From Burhinus oedicnemus (taxonomy: Eukaryota; Chordata; Aves; Charadriiformes; Burhinidae): a stretch of DNA of 64,000 nucleotides. The stretch lies in the NCBI GenBank assembly GCA_008921705.1, contig VFFE01007563.1, forward strand, positions 124,001 to 188,000. The letters run 5' to 3'. The position numbers and the translations under genes are program-made. The notes under the pieces were generated by a model. That model saw nothing but the letters and a program-made list of their open reading frames with translations, searched no databases and was not told where the DNA came from. Below are positions 13,301-24,130 of this stretch, one piece after another. Every line of letters begins with the position of its first letter. Position 1 is the first letter of the stretch.

Positions 13301-16300
13301 TCATCAGCAAGGTCAGTTTATTACCAGTATTTTCTTAAACAAATGAGTTCAAAATAAAAGAAAATTATTAATGATGGAGAAATGTTCAGCAGTAGTATTG
13401 CAGCCGCACTAAATCTTTGGCTTTGGATCTGAATTGCATTTAAACAGACAATGACCTTGTCTGTTACAGTGGGAGATCAAACAATAAAAACTTACTCACT
13501 TTCATGATAAATTAAGTATGACGGTTAAGTAAAATTATCCTCTATCAACAGAAAGAAATGTAAATTAACTTGTATATATATAAAGGTTGTGTTCCATTTG
13601 AGACACTAAAGACAGAGAGAATTAAAGAAATATGGTGATGACTGATTCTGTATCAAACCTGAATTTCAAAACTTTCATGCCAGGTCCGGAGAAAATTTAA
13701 ACATCTTAAAAATTATAAAAATAATTCAGATGAGTCCAAGTAAAAACATACATAGATGAACAGCTTCCAATAAAATTGTGATGCATAAAATTGATAGTAT
13801 TTGGCACAGCTCTGCATTTCAATATGCTTTTTTAAAAAAAGAGATATATAAGGTGTGCCATTACAGATGTATCTTTTTTTTTGTGTAACTACACAGATTA
13901 TACCTCTGATTATTTCAATCTTTGTTCACATAAACATATTAAAGGGTGCATAAACCCATTAGAATATTATCTCTACACGCATAACATTTGGCAAGACATG
14001 AGTCTTTACATGATCCCGTGAAAATAATGTTAGAATGGTTTAATTTTACCTCCGAAGTCTCTGTCTCTAAATCAATGGAGTTACTGGTTTCATATTTTGC
14101 AAAATTTATCATAAATGTTCTAGTACATATTACATGAATGTATTTGGACAGAAATCTGAAATTCACTTGGGTTCTGTAAGAGAATTCGTTGTTCACATAA
14201 GTCAGGGAAAAGTCAATGATTTCTGACACCAAAAGCAGTACAGGTGGATGCTATGTAAGTTTATATAGGAAGGTTGCCAAGTCACATAAATTGCAATTTC
14301 TGATACCAATCTTAAGGTTTTCCTTTGGCAAACATTGCTAGAACTTCAGATTTATTTACTGCTCTCTGTTGGTTTTGTGACATAAATGGGTGTTGAAAGG
14401 ACATGGTCTTCCACCATTGCATCCTCAATCCTTCTAAGAAGAGAATTATTTAAATAACTGAAGCTGCACTGAGCACCTGCCTTTAATCACCTCTTGAAAT
14501 ATCCTTGAAATACTATGAAACACACAAACCTTCCAACTGACTTAAGATTATGGGAACACTCCCTAAATTCATTTTGTTCAATGGTCTGAACTAGAAACTC
14601 TAACCTTCTCAGATGAAATGTGATGCACTAACACATTGTGTCACTATGTGCTGTGGTCGTATTAAAAATTTATGTGCTAAAAGGTAAGGGGTTGTTATTA
14701 CTTCCACGTAGAAAAATATCTTCAGTCTAGTTAATGAAATATGTTTTTCTGGGAAAGATTGTATGAACTGTAGGATTGAAAGCATGAATTTTGCAACCTC
14801 AATGTTAATAAATCGTTGTGAAATGCCTAAATGAATTTCCTGTATATAACGAGTCATCTGCATACTTCAAGGGAAAGTCATGCATCTCAACAGGCTAGAA
14901 GATCTGAGGGCTCTTCTACTGAGCTGCAAGTGTACAAGTTGATCAGAAGAGAAAGATCGAATGGCAACTGCTCTCCGCTGATGGAAAGGGTTGCCCCATA
15001 CACCTCAAAGGGAAGACTCAAATGAGTGAGTTATGTATGTATGTCGCTTGGGATCAAGAAGACAGATTGCTTTGCTTACAAAGGAAAGACAGAGAAAGAG
15101 AAATGAATACATGGTGTGAACAGAGATACAGCAATGAGAAAAATGTACTAGGGTGAACATTCTGCAATGGTACTGGGGGTGGGGGTAGGGAAGGAAAAAA
15201 AATTCAAAGATGGGAAATAGGATACAAGATTCAAGAAACTGCACCTATTACTGGTTTTGTATTTTGCAATTCTGAGAGGGGTAAAATGGTTATTTTCAGG
15301 CATTAATACTGTATAAGCACGCTAGAGTCTTCTCAAGTTAAAAAAGACCAAAGATTAAAATTTGAAAACCCAAAGTTAGCTTCAAAAAAAATCTTACATT
15401 TCAAAGAGTCAATCGGTAGATGTTGCAAACATGTATTGCCTCAGAAAATCAGAGCTTTTTTATTTAGGAACAGCCATGTGACTCTAGGTCATAATTTAAA
15501 AAAACTGATAATTCACTCACATTGTTCTCCTGTCATCCCACCCCTCCCCCCCAAAGAAAAGCCTTCAAGCCATCCTTGACTGACTTACTGAATAACTTTT
15601 AGTAATGTTTTCAGTTACATAGTTTAGACTCCTGCACCAGAACAGCCTGCAATATTCTAGACATATGCTCCGTTTCCCAGCTCTATCTGATCTAACACAG
15701 TTTAGATTCTTTACCTTGTGCATGTCCAAAGGGACAGCCGCATACCCCTCCGTCAAGCCAGAGCACAAAATCCCCACTCCCCAGCTAGAAAGTATCTCCC
15801 CATAGAAGATTTGACCTGACTGATCTTGTAGAGTGCTGAGCTAGCCTTGATATACTGTCGGATGTGATGTTAAAGGCTTGAGCTAAGAACGGGGTAAAAC
15901 TATATCAATTAGTCATTAGATGCAACTGAGCCACCTCAAATAATTCTTGCACCCGTAAGGCAGAAAGGGTAATTTTGCCAAAGTGCCTTGACAGTTTTTA
16001 TACCTGAAGTCCCTTGGAAGCACTGTAAGCTCAGAGCCCTCGGAGGCATTGACCTTTCATTCTTTTTTTTTCATTCAGAAGTGAAAATTGCTCAGTCTCT
16101 ACACTGACCAAAACTGCACTGGTGTCACATGAAGAGACAGGTTGTTTTCTAGGACCCAGGGCTCAAAAACAGTTAAGGCTTTCTACATTTAAGCTCTATC
16201 ATTAAAGCATTTAGAAGCCTGTACAGAAACAGAAGCACCATCATAGCACAGTAGCCCCATAAACTGCAGCAGACAGTCCTACCCATCTCGAATTTTGGAT

Positions 16301-18147
16301 TCATTGAGCAACAGCATTCATGTAAACTATACTACAATAGGTGACTCTTGAGAGAAAGAGTGCAAAGAAACAAGGGACTACTATACCTTAAATGGATATA
16401 GATGTAAGAACAAGATCTCTTAAAAATCGTTATAAAAATGTAGAACAAAATGCTACAAGATAAACCTGAAATCAGAAAGTTTAGCAAGTATCTGTTGAAA
16501 TAAAATTAACAGATAAATAATTTCCTTCTGTCTTTATAAGAATTAAACTTATTCTGGATTTTTGCAAAACACTATTTTGTATGTAGGAATCTATGCTGAT
16601 TATGCAAGATATCATAACGGGACTTACTTCCAAAGAACAAGACAACCACTTAACAGCCCTCTCCTGTGATATGTACACTCCCTTTTGCTCTCTGTAAGTC
16701 CTCCTATTATTTAAAGAAAAGCATTCTCTAGAATTAGTTGTCCAACATCATGGAGACAACTCAAAACTCTCTGTTAATTACTCAAATTGAGAGGGACTGT
16801 GGTATAATTTGCAAGTGTTGACTGTAGCAGGTTGCAAAGTTATTAATCCTTCTCTGAGAAAAGCTTGGGTCTTGATACTGAGATTATAGATTTGACAAGC
16901 ATTCTTCAGAGTCTTCTCCCCACAACCGTGAGCAACAAAATTTTCAATTTTCACATAAAATCAGGGATGATGCCTTGTAATTTCAGGACCTGGCGTTGTT
17001 TCTGCTAAAATTAATTGAAGCCGATGCAGCCACTTACTTCATATATTTGCTACTAGTAAGTGCCAAATACACAAATGTAGACAAATGCCATGAAAATAAA
17101 ATATTAGTTATAATTTTAGAGAAATGCATTCGAGAACTTTCCTAACAGCAAATAAAATTTGCAGTATCTAAAGCTGAAGATTTGGTTGTGCATTTACAGT
17201 AAGCATTTGACATGCTGTAGGTGCTATTATCAAACACCTAGAACTGCAAAGTTATTTAAGGAAGATTAACTGAATCTCTGCAAAGCCTTTGAACTTTGTT
17301 ATGGTAATGTTTAAAGATAATCCCACATAACGTGCATGCTGCTGCTTCCTTCATTAACAAGTTGCGTTCTAACCTTCTGGGAATGCTCTTATCTTTCTGT
17401 TATCTACTGGCTGTAAAAGAGCCAAATGTTTCAATGCAAAATATTGCTGATACTAAAAAAACAGGGAATATTCCAATTTGAATTTGTTCTTCTTAGTATT
17501 TTTTTTATTATCAAACATCTGTGTGTCAGATTGAGAAGCAGGTGCAGAGTGTGAGCAGTTGGCTACTGTGGCATTTGGTGTAACAATAATTCATGAAACA
17601 ACTGACAGCTAAGACAGCCAAAGGAAATAAATCATCAAGCATTAGTCTACTGAAACAAATCTCACACATATCATATCTGAATGTATTTCTGAAATGTTAG
17701 TAATGGGTACCTTCAGCCTCTCTGACATAATGACCACTGAGTAAAATCCTGGCCCAGTGCAGTCAGCAAGGTTTTAAAAACAGAAGGTTGCAAAATCATG
17801 TCTGGAAATGATATGAAAAAGTCAGACTGGGACGTTTGGGATCTGTACCAAGGCAACTAGTAGAAAATATAATGATGAAATACAGACAGAAAAATGATAA
17901 AGAAACTGTATTGGAGAGAAATCAATACAGTTTTGTAGATAAAAATGTCTCAAAAATATGGCAGAGGTCTGTGACAGATTCAGTAAGCAGGTGGGTGAGC
18001 TGATAGTGTCTAGGAATATTGTGGGAAGTCATAACAAGTCTGTCGCAAAGCTTCTTAAAGAAACAAAGCCGTCATGCGATGGAAGGGAGTCTCCACATTC
18101 ACCAGTGTTGGGGTGTGAAGCAGACATCACAATGTGGAAAGGTTACA
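10304..18147. other. AT-rich sequence, no gene recognised
   Basis: No gene, RNA or clear repeat was recognised. Open frames stay below 100 codons. The only hint of structure is at 17740-17780 (possible remnant of an old amniote interspersed repeat, listed as a finding). The stretch at 17958-18147 is open in one plus-strand frame and may be the unrecognisable upstream part of the old CR1 remnant that follows. Confidence 0.55.
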
Positions 18148-18510
18148 GGCACTGTGAACAGTTTAGCACACTGGAAAATGACCTGAGAAGGGGATGCAAT
18201 ATAACATAGAATTATTCAGAATGCACAATTCCTAAAGGCAACTAGGAAATACAGACTTCTCGTAACACTGAATTAATTGGTAATAAAATGGTAAGTGTAA
18301 TCTAGAAAGTACACAGTAACATCAAGGGGAAAAGCACAAGTACGGCTTCTGACTCAGCCATTCCCTTTTGGAAAAGATCTGGAAAGTGTCACGGATAGTT
18401 CCTGGAAAACATCATTTCAGCACCAAGTGTAATCAGAAAGTCGAACAGAACCTTACAAATCATTGGGAAAGGATTTGAGAACAAAACATAAAAAGTTATA
18501 TAGCTCTAGT
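18148..18510 (+). mobile_element. Ancient L3-like CR1 LINE remnant (probable)
   Basis: The segment at about 18365-18505 lines up with the late part of ORF2 in the oldest CR1/L3-type elements. It reads 'aaaagatctggaaagtgtc', 'ggatagttcctggaaaacat', a run matching the 'serine-ala-Gln-Cys' stretch, then 'aacagaaccttacaaatcat' and 'gggaaaggatttgagaa', in the expected order and spacing. A weaker match precedes it at 18148-18200 ('cactgtgaacagtt', 'gaaaatgacctgag'), where the upstream ORF2 segment should lie. Many substitutions and indels separate it from any functional frame, so it is far older than the other CR1 pieces. The call depends on remembered family features. Chance similarity is unlikely for the second half and possible for the first. 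Confidence 0.5.
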
Positions 18511-19850
18511 TGATTTTAAGAAAGATACACGATGACAGAAAATGACAACAAAGATTATGAAATACTTTTATAGTACTACATAGTGTAAAAGACAAGGCAT
18601 TTCCACCTGAGACAAATAAAGGGGGGAGAGGGAGGGAAAATACCATAAAAATCTTAACGTGTTATGAATACTGTTGAGAGGGACCAGGGAATGGTAATTC
18701 CCTATTTTGCTGCAAGTGTAAAAACAAAAATTCTCTTTCAGCTAGAGTATTTTTTAAACTCTGAAACACATTGGTACAGTGTGCTAAAGAAATTAATTAA
18801 AGATGGATGAGTTAAAAGATTAATAAAATGATAATGTAATGAAAAAGACCATCTATGTCTCTAAAGCAAAGTATCTAAAACACACTGCTCTGGAAGATCG
18901 TCCCGACTGACCCTTTAAACTGCTGTCTACCATAAACTTCAGGGGTATATAAAGGAAAATAATTTTATAGTTGCCCTAATTTTAATATATTTTCCTTTTG
19001 CATCTACTGCTGCTTATCATTCTTACACAGAACACCCTTCTTGCAGACATTCAAAGGTTTTATATCTCTGCCAATTATCACACTGAAGTAGAAATCTGTC
19101 TCTGCCCACAAGCTTTCTGCATAAAGGTCTCATTTTCTTCTTTAATTTATTGGGATTCATGGACTGTGATGTGCAAACACAGTTTTTCAGCTTTAATTCA
19201 CTTTTGCATATTGTCTTATTGCTTAGTTTTTTTGTCTATTTCATCTGGAGAAGTTGCTACAACACACTGTAAACTGTGGGACAGTGCCCAGTCCCTTAGG
19301 TGTAATGTCCTCCGGTTGAAGTACCTGTCAAAATCCAAGAGAGGCTCGGACTTGAACTACTCCTAAAAGCCTTTCCACCTGGTAATAATTAGTTCTGAGG
19401 TCCAAAATAGCTAAGAAGAAGCTAAGAAGAGCTAAGAAACAGGTAGAGGACTTTTTTGAAGGAGAGTCACTGACTTCTAACAGATCCACTCGAATAAAAA
19501 AGAGTTCAGAAAACAGTAATGGGCAGATGATAGAAGACAAATCACAGAGAGTGAATTGGTGGTGAGGTGGGTGACTAGCCACGTTCTCATTTTTGTTTGT
19601 TTCTGCAAGTACAGCTTCCTGTCTAGCACTGTACCTTTTCAAGAACACCTTCATTTGCCAACATGGTATGGGCTAAACAGACTGTACTATTAGGATGAAG
19701 ATATCTCCAGACTGCATCATAATTTTTGTTTCCAGAAGGGATTAAGTTTCTTTCACACCTCACAAACAAATGAAGATGATTACACACAGATTTTTAAAGA
19801 TCCATCAACACATGCATATTCAAAATGCTTCTGTAATCCAGAAATATTCA
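18511..19850. other. AT-rich sequence, no gene recognised
   Basis: Nothing identifiable. Open frames at 18998-19366 (plus) and 19328-19654 (minus) have no motif, repeat or family resemblance I can name, and fit chance frames. A short purine run lies near 18618-18640. Confidence 0.55.
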
Positions 19851-19918
19851 GGAGGGAAGGAAGGGAGGAAGGGAGGAAGGGAGGAAGGGAGGAAGGGAGG
19901 AAGGGAGGAAGGAAGGAT
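19851..19918 (+). repeat. Polypurine microsatellite, 8-bp unit (AAGGGAGG)n
   Basis: About eight tandem copies of an AAGGGAGG octamer form a pure purine strand immediately before the assembly gap. The last units degrade to GGAAGGAAGG. Polypurine/polypyrimidine mirror repeats of this type can form triplex or G-rich structures that stall polymerases, which would explain why the assembly stops here. The true length is unknown because the array runs into the gap. Confidence 0.95.
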
Positions 19919-19919
19919 G

Positions 19920-20694
19920 NNNNNNNNNNNNNNNNNNNNNNNNNNNNNNNNNNNNNNNNNNNNNNNNNNNNNNNNNNNNNNNNNNNNNNNNNNNNNNNNN
20001 NNNNNNNNNNNNNNNNNNNNNNNNNNNNNNNNNNNNNNNNNNNNNNNNNNNNNNNNNNNNNNNNNNNNNNNNNNNNNNNNNNNNNNNNNNNNNNNNNNNN
20101 NNNNNNNNNNNNNNNNNNNNNNNNNNNNNNNNNNNNNNNNNNNNNNNNNNNNNNNNNNNNNNNNNNNNNNNNNNNNNNNNNNNNNNNNNNNNNNNNNNNN
20201 NNNNNNNNNNNNNNNNNNNNNNNNNNNNNNNNNNNNNNNNNNNNNNNNNNNNNNNNNNNNNNNNNNNNNNNNNNNNNNNNNNNNNNNNNNNNNNNNNNNN
20301 NNNNNNNNNNNNNNNNNNNNNNNNNNNNNNNNNNNNNNNNNNNNNNNNNNNNNNNNNNNNNNNNNNNNNNNNNNNNNNNNNNNNNNNNNNNNNNNNNNNN
20401 NNNNNNNNNNNNNNNNNNNNNNNNNNNNNNNNNNNNNNNNNNNNNNNNNNNNNNNNNNNNNNNNNNNNNNNNNNNNNNNNNNNNNNNNNNNNNNNNNNNN
20501 NNNNNNNNNNNNNNNNNNNNNNNNNNNNNNNNNNNNNNNNNNNNNNNNNNNNNNNNNNNNNNNNNNNNNNNNNNNNNNNNNNNNNNNNNNNNNNNNNNNN
20601 NNNNNNNNNNNNNNNNNNNNNNNNNNNNNNNNNNNNNNNNNNNNNNNNNNNNNNNNNNNNNNNNNNNNNNNNNNNNNNNNNNNNNNNNNNNNNN
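19920..20694. other. Assembly gap (775 N)
   Basis: Undetermined bases only. Open frames spanning this interval are artefacts of reading through N. The left flank is a polypurine array; the right flank is a short coding-like sequence, so real sequence of interest may be hidden here. Confidence 0.99.
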
Positions 20695-20696
20695 GT

Positions 20697-20789
20697 ACTC
20701 GCCTCTCTAAAAAGGCAACTCCCCCAAAGCAGGAAAAGCAAATTGCCCCTCCGCCTGTTGTGAAGATCAACAAGAAGAAATTACTTTGA
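20697..20789 (+). other. Coding-like C-terminal tail at the gap edge, unidentified
   Basis: Thirty codons run from the gap to a TGA stop at 20787-20789. The translation is rich in Lys, Pro and Val: it begins TRLSKKATPPKQEKQ and ends KINKKKLL. Codons look like those of a real gene (several AAG, CAG, GTG, ATC, AAC), and base composition is more GC-rich than the AT-rich sequence that follows. A polyadenylation signal AATAAA is present at 20857-20862, about 68 bases after the stop. This pattern would fit the last exon of a nuclear or basic protein, or a pseudogene remnant. I do not recognise the protein, and 30 codons are too few to exclude chance. The upstream part lies in the gap. Confidence 0.25.
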
Positions 20790-20856
20790 ATTATATTGAA
20801 ACAAATTCTTAAAATGTGTGACAACCCCCCTCCCCCTCAAACCGATAAAAAACAAA

Positions 20857-20862
20857 AATAAA
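20857..20862 (+). promoter_or_regulatory. AATAAA hexamer (possible poly(A) signal)
   Basis: A canonical AATAAA lies about 68 bases after the TGA that closes the coding-like tail. Such hexamers are frequent by chance in AT-rich DNA, so this matters only if the preceding tail proves to be an exon. Confidence 0.2.
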
Positions 20863-22774
20863 CTAAACAAATCCCTTAACTGCATCTTCTGAATATGAAT
20901 TTAGGTATGTTAGTAACTTGGATATCCAGGCTTAGGGCTCTGTTTTTATGAAGAGTTTGACTTCACTACTACTGTAAAAATTAAATTTACGATATTTATC
21001 GCTAGTCTTACTTAGCAGAATACCTGTCTATACACCTAAGTGAAAAAGTAGTTTTTTTAATAAAGTAATGTCTTAAATAGAGATACTTCTATCTTAATAC
21101 AAATTGATACGGCAACTCCGTTTGAAGACTTCTTTTCTAATAATAGCAATAAAAAATTCAAAATAATTTTGCTACAAACAAAATACCGTATTACTTCAAT
21201 ACCAATGTTTTGTTTTGTTGTTTTATTCCTGAGAAAGTAGATTCTGGATTGCAATTCATTGTGAGATAGAATGTAATATTAAGGTACAGCTCAATAAAAG
21301 GCAGTGTGGGCTAAATGAACACACTCATATCACCTCTCTGAAATATAATTTCATTTCAGCCCAGATACTTAATTGCTAAAATAAAGTAGCCCATTTAAAT
21401 CATGTGACTCAGTTATCTTTTAGTCCAGACCTGGTTCATTGACTGACCTCATGTTAATTGATTAGAAACTTAAGTGAATTATTAACTTGCCAAATACTTT
21501 TTGGAACAGGAATACATATCAGTTGAGTTTGTGGGGTCAGCCTGGTAACAGGCAGTAATTTACACACTAATTAGCAGCTGTTGGATAAAGAATAAAAAAC
21601 CATGACATGTAACTCATATCTAGAATGAAAGAGCAAAGCATATAAAACATCTTCAAATACGCAGGTTGGTGATATTTCACTGGCAGAGTTAATGTCAGCT
21701 TTTCTCTTGCTCTAAAAATACCAGAATTCATGTTTTTAATTTCTATTCTGTAACACTTTCCTCTCTTACCATATGCATTTTCAGTCGTCTGTTTGCGCCA
21801 CAGAGATAAAAAATTATTATCAATGTGTAACGCAGCACTTATTTTAAGTCCCATCCCTTCCCGTGCCCCACCTGATTTTAGCATTATTTGAGGAGCATGT
21901 TTTACTATGTATGTAAGCTGTGGAGATTTTCTCATTTTGATAAGGGGAAAATGACTGAGATCTTAGGAGATACATATGGCAATGACTAAATCGGAGGAAA
22001 AGAAAGCAGAAGTATTTAATGATATTTAGAGGTGTAAAAAGTCTATTTGACAGAACTATATTTCTATTCTTTCTTTGTGGACGCCCATTTTGTGAGACAT
22101 TCTTGAAATGGATTGGACAGTATGCTTGCCCACAGCAGAGTGGATGTATGTGGTCACTTCCAGTCACACATTTCTGTCTCCCCTAAGTAAATTTTTGCTC
22201 CCATAGTGTATAATAAAATGGAAAAATTGAAGCATCAGAGACAAAGATCAGTAGGGGTACTGGAATATGCACATAAAGATACGCACAGACACACACTTAC
22301 CCATCTCATTCTGCAAGCTTTCAGCAGGTCTGAGACATCCCGTAAAAGTGAGCCTTTGATCATCAATCCAAAAATACAATCTATAAATTGTGATCAGCAG
22401 AGACAAGAAGCAATAATTGCAACCAAGGAATTTCAAAGCAGTCCTGATGTCAAACTGGATTCATGGATGTAATCCATTGAACAGTTTTCTGAGCAGCGCA
22501 CATTTTTAAAAATCTGTCTTTCCACAGAAGATGCTCAGAAAAAAAGAGGGGCTAAATTAACCTAGTTTACACTTAGATTACTGCTGCTTAGCCAGAGGAA
22601 TGAAATGAGTTTTCATTGAAATAAAATGGGTCTGACCACTGGATGTCACTCTTGACTTAAACCTGGTTACACTAACAATGTGTTTCTGGCAAAATGAAAT
22701 TTTGGGGGATCCTATCACTATCCAAGATGCAGCATGGCTGGACCTTCAGACAGATGACTGGAGGTTGAAACTGC
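20863..22774. other. AT-rich sequence, no gene recognised
   Basis: No repeat or gene was recognised. Two overlapping minus-strand frames (21567-21935 and 21844-22167) show no domain features. Confidence 0.55.
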
Positions 22775-22960
22775 TGCTCTGTCAGCAAATTCCCAAACAC
22801 TCTTACTTAGATTAATCCTGGACTATGCCTCAGTTTCCCAACCTGTAAAACACCAGTAAAATAAAACCACTCTTTTTTTTATTGCTAGGAGACAGTAAGA
22901 ACTAATAAAATGGAAGATCTGGGGCTGAGAAGCACTGTGACGATACTGTGACCAATACAT
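22775..22960 (+). mobile_element. Ancient MIR/CORE-SINE-like remnant (probable)
   Basis: The block 'tatgcctcagtttcccaacc' followed by 'tgtaaaa' at about 22826-22850 is the hallmark of the 3' half of MIR/CORE-SINE elements, tRNA-derived SINEs mobilised by L2-type LINEs. After it come, in the expected order, a run of A/T, 'ttgctaggagacagtaagaa', 'ctaataaaatgg', and 'agcactgtgacgatactgtg', which resembles the SINE tail described in turtles and crocodiles. The 5' tRNA-like half cannot be made out. Divergence is high, as expected for an insertion much older than birds. The main alternative is chance similarity around one strong motif. Confidence 0.5.
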
Positions 22961-23559
22961 ACATAATCAAGCAAATATATTTTTAAAAATACTGTGGTAG
23001 TATATTGTATTGTATTATACTGTACTATGGTATAAATAACAGTTTTGGATAGAAGAAATTCTCAGTTTTAAGAAGTGTAAATATTTGCAATTAGAAGTAA
23101 AATGTTTCATGGAATTATGCTATTTTTTTTATATCTGATGGAAAACACTATTGAAAATCAAAATCTCTATCACATTCAATTTTCTCGCTTAAAATTAATT
23201 TCATTTCAGTCACTTCATTGGTTTGTGTTGAAAACATAACGGTCATAATGCCAATATAGTTTGTTTTGAGATTTACCAAGGTCTCTTTATGAAATATTGG
23301 AGAACTTTTTTGAGAAAGTTTCTAGAGTGACTTCCCATAGTAACATGAGATGACATGAGGAAGGAGCCAGGGATTGCTAATCAGCAGCATATGGTCCCTA
23401 GGCAGAAGCCTTGCAGTATCAAGAACTACATCCCTCTCTGCCTCCTGCTACTTCAAGCTCTGGTTCTCACAACATTTTTAGAGCACCTTGCATGCTAGTA
23501 GTCCGTTATTTTTCTGGGTGTTGCATGGAATTGAATTTTTCTAAAGAATCCAGATTTCC
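22961..23559. other. AT-rich sequence, no gene recognised
   Basis: Nothing identified. A short imperfect AT palindrome-like run occurs near 22995-23035. Confidence 0.5.
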
Positions 23560-24130
23560 TCTCTCCTTCTTGTTGGGCTATGCTATTAGAGGCTGGTCTC
23601 CACAAAGACAAAGAGGGCAAGGGAACAGCAGGTGGGGATCCTTGATCTCCCCTCCAGGAGCCCCTGGCTGGGCTCCCCCAGTGACAGCAGGAGAGTGGCC
23701 AGCCCCACTAGCAATGCTGGAGCCTACTGACCCTGCATCTTCACACGTACTGCAGGGCTACGGTCAACATAGCCATGGGACTCATTATGCTGAGAAGAGC
23801 CTTTTGGGCTTGTACAAGACTTATTATGGGACGTTCAGGGAAAGAACCAGGAGGGATCATGGTGGTTTGAGGAGAAATAAGCATGAAGGAGGAATAAGCA
23901 CAGACAAAAAAATGGGATAAAAGGGGCCTTTCATGTGCAAACAGGGCCAGTATACTTATCTGATGTGCACTGTGCCCAATCAGTGCAGTCTGTCTTGTCT
24001 TCTCATTAAACCCCATTTCTAACTCTTCCCCTGCATGAGGGACCCTATTCTGTGTTCATGTGTGTATACGGTGATCTGTGTGCCAGCAGCTGGCATGGGG
24101 CATAAGGCCTGACCTGGATCTGGAAAATGT
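23560..24130 (+). mobile_element. LTR-like block, possible solo LTR of an endogenous retrovirus
   Basis: A GC-richer block sits between AT-rich flanks and has the order of elements seen in a retroviral LTR: a TATA-like ATAAAA at 23917-23922, then an ATTAAA polyadenylation hexamer at 24005-24010, 88 bases later, in a 'cttctcattaaaccccattt' context resembling the R/U5 region of avian LTRs. A T/G-rich stretch follows (about 24050-24085), as expected downstream of a poly(A) site. I cannot fix the TG...CA ends, see no clear primer-binding site, and find no retroviral coding sequence nearby, so a solo LTR is the best reading. The plus-strand frame open at 23411-23920 is probably a by-product of the GC content. 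Confidence 0.4.

Noticed and set aside
19770..20824. Long open frames of about 300 codons on both strands
   Set aside because: Almost all of their length is N in the assembly gap; only the last 30 plus-strand codons are real sequence.
23411..23920. 169-codon plus-strand open frame
   Set aside because: Its second part lies in the GC-rich LTR-like block, where stops are rarer, and the translation has no recognisable domain.
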